From positions 434,001-498,000 of the forward strand of contig NZ_LLWK01000038.1 of the NCBI RefSeq assembly GCF_001529295.1: a stretch of 64,000 nt of DNA, written 5' to 3'. The notes under the pieces are model-generated. The model searched no databases. It was not told where the DNA came from and worked only from the letters and a program-made list of their open reading frames with translations. The DNA is from Flavobacterium sp. TAB 87. GTDB taxonomy: Bacteria > Bacteroidota > Bacteroidia > Flavobacteriales > Flavobacteriaceae. Made by a program: the position numbers and the translations under genes. Shown here one piece after another: positions 9,074-24,100 of the stretch; positions within the stretch are counted from its first letter, which is position 1, and each line of letters begins with the position of its first letter.

Positions 9074-9162
9074 GCAGTTGTTTTTTATCGCAAGAGAGCA
9101 ACTGTAGTACAATAACATTTAAGGACGAGTTCGCTCTTTTTTAGAAACCCCTCTAAAAAGAG
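9074..9162 (+). repeat. two stem-loops in the sprD-sprB gap
   Basis: CAGTTG (9075-9080) can pair with CAACTG (9099-9104). Further on, CTCTTTTTTAGA (9134-9145) pairs with TCTAAAAAGAG (9152-9162) around a short AACCCC loop, 25 bases before the sprB start. The second is the stronger and would lie in the sprB leader. Confidence 0.4.
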
Positions 9163-9187
9163 TAAACAGATCAAACCTCAAAATACC

Positions 9188-12100
9188 ATGAAGAAACCTA
9201 CTATTTTAAAAGCAGTTTTAGTTGTATTATTCCTAATACAGAGTTCTATTTCTGTAGCGCAGAATGTAGTGGCTTACAATTCAAATACGTCTTCGTACTT
9301 GAATACTGATCCTACTTTGTTAGGTCAATCAATTGCAAAGCATAACTTAAAAAGTTTTGTAAAGAGCGATAAGATATCAAAAAAAATAGTAGCTGCAGTC
9401 GACATAAATCCCGTGATAAAATACGCGCAACTGCCTTACGCAGGTCAGGTTGCTGTTTGCCCTAATAACAATAAATTGTTACCCAAATTGTTTTTATGTG
9501 GTGGAACTGATTCGAGGTTAATTAAGACAGGAATAAAAGATGCAAAATCTATTATTTGGGAACGTTTTATTTCTGGAGGAAGTTGTATAACGGTTTCTAA
9601 TAGTGATTGTGCTAATGAATCTGCTGCAGTAACTTGTTGGGAAAAAGTGGCAATAGGGGAAGATTATTTAGCTAATTCGGCAGGACAATTTCGTGTTAAA
9701 ATAATAGACAAAACAGATACACAATATGTTTATTTTTTTAATGTATATCAAAATACGTTAATACCTACAGCTACTACCAAAAGTGATATTGTAAAATACG
9801 ACATAGCTTGTACAATTAACGGTAAAATTACTGTTGGAGGATTTGGTAGTGGGTATGAATATAGTTTTTCTACTACTGGTTCTCCTGGAACATGGCAAAA
9901 CAGCAATATTTTTACAACGAGCACACCAGGTGTTTACACGGCATTTATTAGAATCAAAGAAATTGTAGGATCTTGCGAATTCAAAGTTTTAAATCTTGAG
10001 ATTAAAAGTCTTGATTTTTCAGTAGCTACAGAAATTATTTCACCAAAATGCAGTGGTGCACTAGGAAGTATCAGAGTAATTTCTAGTGATGTTAAACAAC
10101 AATACAAATACAAAATTACAAAACCAGATTTTACAGATTCATCTAACTTAACAGAAGCTTCGGAGTATATATTTACGGGTTTAGCTTCAGGTACTTATAA
10201 TGTTGAGACCACTGTTGTAGGTTCAAACTGTATGGTAGATTCTAAAACTGTTATTATTGCTGCTGCTCCAAATGTTATCAAAGCTTCTGCGAGAATTTCA
10301 GAGGAGTTAACGGCTTGTAACGATACTGGTATTATACTGTTAGAAAATTTAAGTGGAGGAACTAAACCTTATACCTATTCGGTGAGTATTGATGGAGCTG
10401 CATTTGTCAATAATGGTACAAATAAAAGTATTATTACATCAAAATCGGGTATTTATACTATTCGTGTCACTGATGCAAATGGATGTTTCATTGACACAAA
10501 GGTTACAGTTCCTGTTGTTGACAAGCCTATTTATACCGTTACTAAATCCGAAGGTAGTTGCAGCAATCCGAACGGTACAATAAAAGTTACAATAATTGAT
10601 GCTAAAGGTTATAATATTCAAACTAGAATTAATGACGAAAATTATATAACTGTTGATGGATACATTGAATATCCAAATCGTGCGCCAGAAAACTACATAA
10701 TAAGGGTTCAGTACAGAAAGGGTGACAAGGGTAATTATTGCATTGATACAGACATTCCTATTTCAATAGGATTAACGACAGCCTTAACCGCGTCTGCTGG
10801 TGTAGCAGAATTATCGGGTTGTGGCCCAGCAGGAAAAGAACTTCAAGGTAAAGTTAGAATTACCAATGCTGAAGGTGGGGTTCCTATTGCCGGAGCCAAT
10901 CCTTACTTATATAGTTATGATGGAATGAAAACGTGGACAACTTCAAAAGAAGCTTATGTTGATCCTGGAACACATGTTTTTTACGTCAAAGACGCTAATT
11001 GTGAGATTCCATTAGATAAAGTTATTCTAGCCGAAAAGCCGGGCGCTCCAACAATTAAAGTAGACAACCCTGCTTTTAATTGTGATGGGACGGCAACGAC
11101 TACCGTAACAGTAACGAACGACGTAAATTCTCAATTTAAATATGAGTATTATTTAGATGGAGTTCTCAACACCAATATCCCTACTAATATTTTTAAAAAC
11201 GTTAGTCAAGGAGATCATACGATTACAGTAAGTTATAATGTGGTAAGTGTTCCTACGGAGAGTGTTTTATTGAGAGAAACATTTGGCTCGGGACCCGATG
11301 TCAGTTCGCCGGGTATTAATGCTGCATTTTGCTGGGAGAGACAAGTAGAAGCAACAAAATGTAACGGAAATAAATTATTTGGAAATGGTGAATACACGGT
11401 AACGAATTCATTAAAAAACAATCCCTATAGTGGATGGCATAATCCTATAGATAATACAAGTAAGGGTAAAGATCCAAATGGAAGATATCTGGCTGTAGAT
11501 GCTGGAGAAGCAATTCCTAATAATGCAGTGCTTTATAGAAAGACCATAAAAGACATTATTCCCAATCAACCTGTTAAAGTAACATTTGTAGCAACAAATT
11601 TATTGAAAATAGGAAATAATCAACCGGATGCATCACTTACTGTCGAATTGCAAGATGCGAATGGAGTAGTGCTGCCAGGGCCTCCTCAATCTACTGGAGG
11701 TATTCCCAAAACAAACGGTTGGGTAGAATATACAAAAACAGTAAACCCTGGCAATAATACAACATTGGATTTTGTATTGCGACTGGAACTTTCTCAAGTT
11801 AACGGTATTGATTTTGCAGTAGACGATATAGTAGTTACTCAAATGCCAAAATCATGTAATACCACTGCTAATTTTCCCCTAGTTATTGACGGTAGTAAAG
11901 CTTTCGCAGCTAGTATTACGGGTTACAAAAATGTACAGTGTAACGGTGAGCAAAATGGAGAAATAACTTTATCTGCTAAAAATTTTGATCCCGTAAAAGG
12001 TTTTCAATATCAAGTTGATGGTGGTAATTGGATAACGGTAATTCCTTCACCAGCGAAATCTCCAACTACTGGGAGTGTTACTTTGCAAAACTTAGGTAGT

Positions 12101-15100
12101 AAAGTATATGACATTAATATTCGTTATGACGATACAGGCGTGAGTTGTAATTTTCCTCTTAAACAAGAAATAAAAAACCCACCTGTTTTAACAATTAAAG
12201 CGGAGGTTACCACGAAAGCAACTTGTATTTTTGGAGCTACTATAACTGCTAAAGCAGAGGGAGGAACGCCAGGATATGCGTATGAATTGCGAGAAGCTAA
12301 TGGTACAACATTAGTGCAGCCTTTTCAGGATTCTGGAATATTCACTAACGTAGCAGTAGGAGATTACACAGTTATTGCAAAAGATTTAAATTCATGTCAG
12401 TCTGCGGTTCTTGCAGAAGTAAAAGTGGTTGCTGCAGTTGCACCAGTTGCTGTATTTGAACCTTCAAATTTGTGTTTTGATTCTACAGCAGAATTTAAAA
12501 TAAAAGTAACTGGAGGTGTAGGTCCTTATACTTATACCACAATATATAATGGTGGAACAAAAAGTAATCCAAGTGTTACTTTTGTTGGACCCATTCTTAC
12601 GTATACTGTAAATAATGCAGGAAAGTACGAATTTGAAATTACCGATAGCTACGGTTGTAAAACGAATGTACTAACTGAAACAATTAGTGCTAAATTAGTT
12701 ACGGTAACTCCGGTTACAACTCCTTTAGATTGTGATGTGGCACCAGCTAATGAAGCTGTTATTACAGGAACAATTACAGGCGGTAAAGCACCATTTACGG
12801 TAACGCTTACTTCCGGTTCAAATTTAGGGACATTAGTTCAGCCTACTGCTGTTACAACTACTGATGAAAGAATATTTACCTATTCTACTGCAGTTTCAGG
12901 TAATTACAAATTTAAGATTACTGATGCCAATAATTGTACAACAACAAGCGAAGCTACTATTGCGGCCTTAAATCCTATTACTTTAGGATCTACAGATATA
13001 AATCCTAAATGTAATGGTGATTCGAATGGATCTGTAACATTGATACCAGGTGGCGGATCAGGAGTTTATACGTATAGTAAAGATGGAGTTCTTTATGATA
13101 ATACTATTCTTTATACTGGATTGAAAGCTGGAATAGAATATACTTTTTATGTTAAAGATGGTAATGGTTGTACTAAGAGTAAAAAAGTTACATTAGTAGA
13201 TCCTGCAGTAATAGTAGCTTCTGCAAATCTTCCTGTACAAACCTGTACTAAATCTACGGTTGTTACTGCTTCTGGAAGTGGTGGTGCAGGATTAGTAACT
13301 ACAGATTATACGTATAGTTTTGATGGTGGTGAATATAAAACCACAAATACTTACACAGCAACCAAAACAGCAACTGGTTACGATCTTACTTATTCTGTAA
13401 AAGATGCTAATGGCTGTACAAAAGATAATAAAATAACAATACCAGCTTACAATCCGCCAACTGGCATTACTTTTTCAACACCAGCAGCAATAAGTTGTAA
13501 AGCGGGTTCTACTACAACTAGTGTTACATTAACACCAAATAACGGCACTGGAGTTGCTCCATTTACTTATAAAATTGTTTCTGGACCAGGAACTGCAACT
13601 TCAAATGTGAGTGGATTAAATGATGGTACATTCACAGGTTTAGTATCGGGAGATTATACTTTTGAGATAAAAGATGCTAATGGTTGTCCCAAACAAGCGT
13701 CTAAAACTATTGCAGAAGGAATTAAAATTAAAGTTTCAGGAGTAAAAACAGACGAAAAATGTTTTAATGCTAAAAATGGTACTGCCACGTTTACCATTAC
13801 GGAACCTAGTAGTTTAGGTAATTTTACTTATGTATTGAGTCCAACTGTTCCTGCGGGTCAAATTCTGCAGACAGATAATGAAGTTAAAGTTACAGGATTG
13901 GGAACTGGTAGCTATACCTTAACAGTTACGGATAAAACAACGGGTTGTTCTCAAACTTCAAATGCAGTAGTGGTTGCTGCTGCAACACAAATTCTCATTA
14001 ACACCGTTACTGCAACAAATGTAAGTTGTAATAAGTCGGAGTCTACTATTGAGGTTACTGCCACTGGTGGAATAAAGAATTACAAATATGCGTATGTTGT
14101 AAAAGGAGCTTCAGAACCTTTAGCAGGAGATTTTGCAATTACAAATACTACTATTAATACGGGTGCTAATCAAACTAGTTTAGATTGGGATGTATATGTT
14201 ATGGATCAGAATGGTTGTATTGCTGGACCTTTTAATAAAGTAATTACCAGAGATGCATCACCATCAACAAAAACACCGGCTCCAGCGGTACTATGTTTTG
14301 TTGCAGGACCACCAATGCCACTAGATGTATCTACATTATTTAATTTAGGTACAGGAACGCATAAGTACACTGTAAATGGTACAGGCATTACAGGAACTAA
14401 CTATAATATTAAAGCAAGTGGAACTTATACCATAATAGCAACAGATGCTAACAATTGTTCGGCAACGGCAACCTATATCGTAAAACCAGAGGTGACTATT
14501 TTAGCTACTCGTGTTAAAGATTTAGATTGTATTAGTGATGGAATAATTAGTTTTGTAGTATCAGAAGGTTCTAAAACTTATAGTTCTTATGAAGTACAAC
14601 TTAACGGAACAAGTCCTTGGACACCAGTAGACTCACCGTTTGATGTTGACGAAGCGGGTAATTACCAAATTAGAGTTACGGATAACGCAGGATGTACTGC
14701 GGTTTCCAATATTATTGAAATATCACCTGTAACAGCACCTACTTTTGTAAGTAAAAAAACTAATATTAGTTGTTCTGGAGGTTCTAATGGAGTGATTACA
14801 ATCACGAATCCAACCGGATTAGCACCATTTACTTATTCCATCAAAAAAGGGGTAAGTGTAGTTGCTTTTTCTACTATTGCTAATGGTATAACGGCTACTG
14901 CCTTAACGGCAGGAACTTATGATGTTGTAATGAAAGACAGTAAAAATTGTACTTTTAGCGAGTCAATTACTTTATCTGAACCAACTCAATTAGTAACAAC
15001 TGCTAAAGTAACTACACCGCTTTCTTGTGGTGCTCTTAATGCAACTCAAGATGCAATTATTACAGTTACTGTTCCTACTACAGGAACTGGTCCTTATAAA

Positions 15101-18100
15101 TATAGTTTTAACGGAGGAGCATTCGATACCTCAAATACCTATGCTATTGGAGTTGCTGGAAATGTAACGGTACAAGTGCAAGATAGTAATATGTGTACTT
15201 TGGCAGCTGTCATCACTGTTCCTGTTGCTGCTCTTAACATCCCTAAGTTAGCATTAATTACAGGAACGACTCTTTACTGTGCACCTCTTACTAGTACCAC
15301 AAGTACCGTTCAGGTTAGCACAATAGCAGGTACTGGAGTTGCACCACTTTCTTATACGTTAGTTTCTGGTCCATCAGCTGGAACCACTACGGCAACGATA
15401 GGTGAATTTAAGGATCTTATTGCGGGAACTTATGTGTTTAAAGTTACGGATGACAACGGTTGTACAGATACACAATCCTATACCGTAAAATCACTAGTTA
15501 ACATAAATGCAGTTGTAGCATCGCAAATAGATGTAGAATGCAATGGAGACGCTACAGGTTCCGCAAAAATCACGGTTTCAGGATTTACAGGAACCTATAC
15601 GGCTACTTTAATTTCTGGAACAGGAACAATAACTCCGATAGGAGCTACAACTAATACGACCATTGATGTAACGGGATTAGTACAAGGAGCGTATACTTTA
15701 AGAGTACTTGATAATGTTACGGGTTGTAGTAAAGATGTTACATTTACCATTGCTGAGCCAACGGCTGTAACATTAACATTAAAATCTAATAAAAATGCGA
15801 ATTGTAATACTCCTTTAGCGACTGTAACCGTAACCGCTGCTGGTGGTACATCACCTTACAGTTATGCTTTTATAAACACTACAGGAAATCCTGCTGCGGG
15901 AGATTATATTTTAGATAAGAACAAAACAGATCTAGATCCGGCAATTCCTACTTGGTATGTATGGGTAAAAGACGCTAACGGATGCGAAAAGCAATTAGCA
16001 ACACCAGTTACAATCGTAAAAGATCCTGCGGCTGCAATTAATGTTCCTGCACAACAATGTTTTAGTGGTAGTCCTTTTACGATTACACTTACAGGCACTG
16101 GTACTGGAACTTTAAAATATTCTGTAAATGGGATACCTATAACAGGAAACACCTACAGTATTACTGCAGCGGGTACCTATAAATTGGGAGTTGTAGACGC
16201 TAATAATTGTGATGATTTTGTAAACTATACGGTTGACAAACAAATTTTTGCTACTTCATTCCTAGATAAAGATATCACTTGTGTTGCACCAATTGATGCA
16301 TCTATTACAGTAAATGTAACAAACGGAACAGGACCGTATTCGTACCAAATTTATAATGGTCTAGCAACTGTTGGATCAGTGGTAACGGGAATAGCGACTA
16401 CTACTTTTACAAAAACTTTTGCAACTCCTGGAAATTATAGTTTCCTTGTTAGGGATAGCAAAGGATGTCCAGTACAAACGAATCCGCAATTGGTTACTGC
16501 TACGGTTATTCCTGTAATAACTTCTGTTGTTCAGCCAATCAACAAAATGATCTTATGTCACGATGAAGAAACGGCAGAGATTGTGGTTACGTACGATAAT
16601 ACAATCGGAACAGCTCCTTTCATTATTAATGTAAAAAATGATACAACGGGTAAAGATTATGGGGAACAAACAACTGGTCTAAAAGCAGGTGTTTACACGA
16701 TAACCCTTACTGATGCTAGAGGATGTGCAACTACTAGCACAATTACTATTGGTGAACCTACAGCTATTGTAATAGATGCTGTTGCAGATCCAATCACTTG
16801 TAATGCATTAGGGGTTTCTAAAGGTTCAGTTACAATCAATGGTGTAACTGGAGGAACAGCTCCTTATGATTATTTTATTACAGGTAAATTTTATATTAAT
16901 GAAGCATTAGGTGAAACGGGAGGAACTGTCGTATTTAATGTTGTAGATCCAGGGATTTACCAAGTTATCGTTAAGGATGCAAATGGTTGTACGGCAATTG
17001 TGGCAGATTTGAAAGTGGCTTCGGATGTAAAAGATCTTGATATATCGGTAGTATTGCCTCCGGCCAATTGTACAACTGGTGGTTCAGCCACTGTTGCGGT
17101 GGGAGCACTTTCAACTAATATTACGGGTAATGGACCTTTCTTTTTCCAGATTTATACGGGTCAACCACAAGTTTATCCTACAGATGGAGTTTGGTTGCCA
17201 GAATCGAGCACCGGAAGTAAAAATGCTACGTTTACCGATTTAACACCTGGAGTTTCCTATTCATTTGTGGTTTATGATAGTATAACGGGTTGCTATTTTA
17301 CAAGTCCTTCTACAACACCAATTCCATCCAATTCTACACTAGTAGCAGCTGTTTCTGGGTTTAATAACGTGGCTTGTAAAGGAGATGCAAACGGGAATGT
17401 TGCTTTTAGTGTAACTAGTTCATATGCGGTTAGCACTCCAATTACTTACGAAATATTTGAGGCTACAACTAAAGCATCAACTTTAATAACTGGAATAGAA
17501 ACTGTACCTGCAAACGGAAATATATCGTTTGTAAATATTGGTCCATTACCAATTGGTGCGTATTATATATTAATCAAAGAGGATCTAGGCGGCTCAAATG
17601 CAGGTTGTAGTGTTGCAACAGCTAACTTTAACATCACAGAATCTTTAGAATTACTAACCGTTACAGCTTCGAACACTAAAAAAGTTAACTGTAATGCTAA
17701 TTCCGGAGTGATTACGGCTAGTGCCCAAAGAGGTACTGGACCATATAAGTACCAGTATTTATTGGCTACAGCGACTCCTCCTACAGGTTCAAGTTTATTA
17801 TGGATTGATAGCACTACTTATAAAACAAGTGTAACAGGTAATTATATTGTATATGCTAAAGATGCTTATGGATGTATTCAAAGTACTCCAGTAACTGTTG
17901 ATCCAGAAATAGCGCCTGCAATTGCAGCTATTACACCGGCTTCATTATGTTATACAGGAACAGCCATCGCTGTAACTGTTACAGCAGATGCTACAACAAT
18001 TTTACCAGTTACGTACAGCGTAAATCAAGGTGCGATTATAGGTGGGTATTCAAATAATAATGTATTTAATCTGACACCAGGTACTTACACACTGAATATC

Positions 18101-21100
18101 AAAGACGGGTATGGCTGTATTGCTTCGGCGCCATTTACGGTTAAAGAGCAATTAACACTTAATCCTATTGCAATTAAGAAAGTAGATTGTAAGACAGCAG
18201 CTCCTAATGGTGGAATCACTGTGAAAGCGGATGGCGGTAATACCGTTCTTCCAGCGACTTATACTTATTCTATTACAGCTGGTCCTACTATAAATTCAAC
18301 TGGAGCAGCAACAGGAATCTTTACTGATTTAGCAGATGGAAATTATACTTTTGAAGTATCTGATGGTACGTGTACGGCTACAACTACCGCTACAATTGAT
18401 GCATTAGTACCAATTGTTCCTACAGCAGCAGCAGGTATTCCTTTATGTGTGGGTCAAGCCACAACTGTAGTAATTAATGCGACAGGAGGAACAGGAACTT
18501 ATACTTATCAAAAAGGAGCTGCTCCTACATTACCAACTGAAACTAATAATGAATTTAATCAAACAGCAGCAGAAGGTGAAGTAACCTATTATATAAAAGA
18601 TGCTAATGATTGTGTTGAAACAATTAAGGTTACTGTAACAGATCCAACGCCAATTGCGACACTAACAATTGTGGTAGATCAAATGAGGTGTGGAGGAGGA
18701 AATGATCCTATAGAGGCAACGATTACGGTTACTACATCAGGTGGTACAAATGATTTTCTTTATAGTTTTGATAATGGAGGCAGTTATTCCTCTAATAATA
18801 TTCGTAAAACAACTGCAGCAGGAACTTATGAAATCATTGTAAAAGATAGTAATGGCTGTACAACAGCTATGATTCCTATAGTTATTGATGCATTAGATCC
18901 TCCAAAAATTACTGGATTTGTGCCTACTCAAATGACTTGTCCTGCATTGACAAGAGATGTCAAAATTAATTATTCTAACGGTATTGGTACCGTTACTTAT
19001 ACCTTGGTTTCTGGTCCATCTTTCCCTAATAACACGGGAGATACTACTGGAACTTATTTAGGATTGTTAGCAGGTGATTATATGTTTAGAGTTACCGACA
19101 GCAAAGGATGTAGTACTGATGAAGAATTATATACAGTACAAAAATTGCCAGCGCTTCAATTAGTGCCAAATGTTGTATCTAATGTAAAATGCAAAGGCGG
19201 AGCTACAGGAAAAGCTACTTTTACGGCAAGTTCAACAACCGCTCCAGGTGCTTTTACTTTTGCTGTAGCAACAAATCCAGTTGGGTTACCAGTAATATCA
19301 AGTAAATTGGGTGATGTAATTACTTTAGAGGATTTAGCGATTGGTACTTATGATGTTACTATAAGAGACAATACAACAACTTGTGAAATAACAAAATCGG
19401 TTACTATCACTCAACCAGATTTAGATTTGTCTATAAATGCTGTACCAAGTAATGTGAGTTGTGATAAACCTATTTCTCAAATTACGATGTCACCGTTAGG
19501 AGGTACTCCGAATTACAAATATGCTATTGTTCCACCAGGATTTTCTGGAGCTATAATTTTCTCTGATGTTACTACTATAGATACGTCAACATTAACAAAT
19601 GGGATAGCAACACCTTTAGGAATGACTTGGGCTGTTGAGGTACACGTACAAGATGCAAATCTATGTACAGCAATGATACCTATTACGATTACTAAAGATG
19701 ATACACCAACAGTTTCGGTTCCAACATTAGCCTCAAACCAATGTACTGCATCAGGAAATTATACTTTTGTAGCTACAGGAACGGGTGTTTTACCACTAAG
19801 TTTTAGCATCAACGGAACTGATTTCTTTACTAGTACAGGTACGACGTATACGTTTACAGTTCCTGCACCAACGGGAGCATCACAAGCTTATACGGTTACT
19901 GTTAAGGATGGCAATGGTTGTATTGCAACTAGCGCTACCACAATTACTGTATACAAACCGTTACAATTAGCGGTTACTCAAGTTAAGGATCTTACTTGCG
20001 CTCCTGCAGCAACAACTGCTGGTGAATTTACTTTTAGTGCTACTGATGGGAATAATGCAAGTTATACCTTTGCAGTAAGTATTAATAGTGCACCGTTTGC
20101 AACAATTACTTCGCCTTATACGAATAGCACTATTGGAACATATGTTTTCCAAGTTACCGATGCAAACAATTGTACGGTGCAAAGTGACCCATTTGAAGTT
20201 ACTATTCCAATAAATCCAGCAATTGCTTCAACTGTTATTAGTTCACCAATAGAATGTTTTGGTGGAACGGCAACATTGACAGTAAATGTTGACTTGTCAA
20301 AAGGAGTGGCACCTTATACTTTTGTATTATCAGGAGCAACTAATAACACCGGTGATTCATCAGGAATTTATACTGGTTTAGTAGCAGGTTCTTATAGTGT
20401 GGTTGTTACCGATGCTAAAGGATGTAGTTCTGTGGCGGCAACGCAAGTAATTAATAATCCACCATTATTAACTACAACAGCAACACAGTCAATTAATACT
20501 ACTTGTAGTAGTGAGACAGTAATTACCGTTGTTGGAGCTGGTGGAACACCTACGGGAGTTTTAACAGGTTATTATTACAACTTCAACTCAATAGGGTATG
20601 ATAGTGATAATACATTTTCTGTCAATGACGATGGAGCAATCCAAACGATAATTTATACGGTAAAAGATGCTAATGGTTGTGAGACAGCGCCTAAAACAAT
20701 AACTGTTGATCCTTTAAACAAACCAACAGATTTAGCTTTTGATGCTACACCAATTCTTTGTTCTCCAATTGTAGATCAAACGAGTACGGTTACAGTAACG
20801 GCTACAAACGGAGTTGGCGCGTTGAAATTTGAAATTATTGAAATTGATGGTGTACCGCTAGCGACTCCTACTGTAGTTAATACAACCGGAGCTGCTGACC
20901 CAGCGATTTTCGCAGGATTACTTGCTGGTGATTATACTTTTAAAGTAACAGATGCTAATGGTTGTTCGTACCAAGAACTTACCACTGTAGACGATGGTAT
21001 TAAAATAGCCGTTAGTGGAGAAGTAGTAGGTGTTGCTTGTAAGGGTGAAGCGAACGGAAAAATTACTTTTAAAGTTTCTGATTTTGGAGCGACAGGATTT

Positions 21101-24100
21101 ACTGCGACTTATACTGGACCAACAGGAGGTACCACAACTGTAGTAGGAACGGACACAATTGAATTAACCAATCTTATAGCAGGTACTTACGGAATAAAAG
21201 TGGTAGACAATACCACTCTATGTGAGGCTACTGTTAGTATAGAAGTAGAAGAACCTGTTGTTTTAGATGTTAATTATGTGACAATTAAAAATGCCAATTG
21301 TAATAGAGGTTTTGAAATAAAAGCAACGGCTTTTGATGGTACACCGGGATATACTTATGCTTTTGTAAAAGCTGGAGATACAAAAGTATATGATGTTTAT
21401 GATACAGCGATTTTAGATCCTGCATTCACTTGGACACTTTGGGCAAAAGACGCTCACGGTTGTGAAGTTTCTATGCCAATAGTGATTGTTGAAGATCCAA
21501 TGCCAACTGTAACTGCAACCACTAGCCAATGTGCTAGTCCTTATACAATCACTGCTGTAGGAGCATCGGGTGTAGCCCCATATGAATACTGTTTAGACGG
21601 TAATACATGGCAACTGAACAACAATATATTAACTGTTCAAACAACAGGAAATCATACTGTTTATGTTAGAGACGCCAACAAATGTGTGGTGACAGAAACG
21701 GTAACTATATTAGAACCGTTACAATTACTTTACGAACTTACTACTACTCCAACTTGTACAGACGCAGATGGCGTAGTAACCTTGACGGCTTCTGGAGGGA
21801 CATTAGTGGCAAGTTATGAATACAGTATTGACGGAGCTCCTTATGTTTCATCAAATGTATTTACAAATTTAGCGCCAAACACTTATATTTTTACCGTTAT
21901 AGATACAGGTACAAACTGTACAAAAGAGGTTGAAGTTATCATTGAAAATCCGAATCAAATTATCAATTTTAGTTTGGCTAAAACGGATGTAATTTGCAAC
22001 GGAGATAGCAATGGAACTATTACGGTAAACATGGATACTGCAACAACAACAGTAAACAACAATCCGGTTTATACGTACGATATTAGCCCTAATGTAGGAA
22101 CGTTAGTTGGAAACGTATTTAAAAATCTTCCGCAAGGAAATTATACGATAACAGTAACTTCAGGAAGAGGATGTTCAGAGTCTAAAAATGAAACAGTACT
22201 TGAACCAGCTCCACTAGTTGTTGTAGCACCAACTGTATCAGAGTACGGTTGTGCAACAGGAAACGGAACTAATGATGCGACCATTAGTGTACCATTGCCA
22301 ACTGGAGGTTCAAACGTTTATACGGTATATGAATTTTTAAGAAATGGAAATCCTATCCCAGTTCAAAGAGGTGATAATCCTATTTATAGAGAAACTGATT
22401 TACTAGGAGGTACTTATCTAATCAATGTATACGATGATAAAGGATGTTTAGGTACTACTACCGCAACGATCAATGCATTTGTAGGAATTGATTTTGCTAC
22501 AACAGAGAATATCACAGTAACCAAAGCAATTACATGTATTGATACCGAAGATATTCAGGTTAATGTTGTCTTTACAAGCGGTGCAGCAGTTCCTCTTGAT
22601 TACACAATTGAAGGAACAGCAACTAATGCAATTGCATATCCAACGCAAACAAATACTAACGGTATATTCACAAATTTAACTGTTGGTAGTTATGCAATTA
22701 CTGTTGCAAATCCTATCACAGGATGTAGCATAAAAGCGATTCATTATGTAAATGAACCCAACACATTTAATATTGTAGCAAGCAACGTTCAAAATGTTAT
22801 TTGTTATGGTTCAGCTACCGGAAGTGCAGTATTGACTTTTGTTGACAATCAAACGGATCCTACTGATGATGCAGGACCTTTTGAATATACTATTACGGGA
22901 CCAAATGGTAGTACTCCAGTACAAACAACAGCAGGAGTTTCAATTACGATTCCGAATTTACCAGCAGGAGTTTATAATGTAAAAGCTAAATTAGTAAATA
23001 CTCCAAGTTGTGAGGTCGAAACAAACTTTACAATTGCAGGGCCTACAGCGGAATTGGAAATTTTTGTAACAGCTACGCCTATAACTTGCGATCCAGGCGA
23101 TGATGGAACAATTTCAGTAACGGCAGATGGCGGATGGTCAGGTATTTACCAATACGAGTTGGTAGGTCCTGTAAGTGTTCCTTATTCTGATCAGTTCTAT
23201 TTTGAAAACTTGATTCCAGGAACGTATACAGTAAATGTTAAAGATGCAGGTGGCTGTATTGATACAGAAACAGTTATTCTAAAAAATCCAGATCCAATTG
23301 TGGTTACGGCAAGTGCTACCGCAACTACGCTAGCTTGTAACGGATCTTTCGATGGAGAAATAGTTGTCGCTCTTCCAACGGGAGGTCAAGGGACAAATTA
23401 TGCTTACATTTTAAATTATGTGTCAGCTAATCCGATGTTTTCTTCTACACCACAAAGTAGTCCTGTATTTTCAGGTTTAGGTGCTGGAACGTACAGCGTA
23501 ACTGTTGTTGATGGTTTAAATTGTGTGTCACAACCTACAGCGAATATTGTAATTGGAGAACCAACTAAGGTAGAGCCAACATTATCTCTTGAAACTGGAG
23601 TGACTTGTCTGACACAGGCAACATTAACGTTAAGCGCTACTGGCGGAAAAGGACCATATGAATACAGTGAAGATCAAAATTTTGTAATAGTTTCAGGTTC
23701 TTTTGTTTCTGAAGTAACTTTTTCTGTGGGCTTAGGAGATCACCAGTATTATGTTAGAGATGCAAATAATTGTGTGAGTTTTATCTCAAACAATGTAACT
23801 ATAAATGCATTAACGCCTTTAGATCTTAATTTAGATTTAAGTAATGCAGACGTTAAATGTACAGGTTCTGCGTCAGGAGTTATAGACGCGAGTGCTGTGG
23901 GTGGTTTAGGAAACTATTTGTACACTTTATTAGATGCTAGTAAAGTTGCAATTAGACCTACACAATCAACTGGTTATTTTGATTTGCTTCTTGCAGGCAC
24001 GTACATCGTTCGTGTAGACAGTGGAGATTGTCAATTCGATAGCGGTGTAGTTACAATTGCTGAACCGTTGCTAGCATTGACTGTTACGCCGCTTATTACG

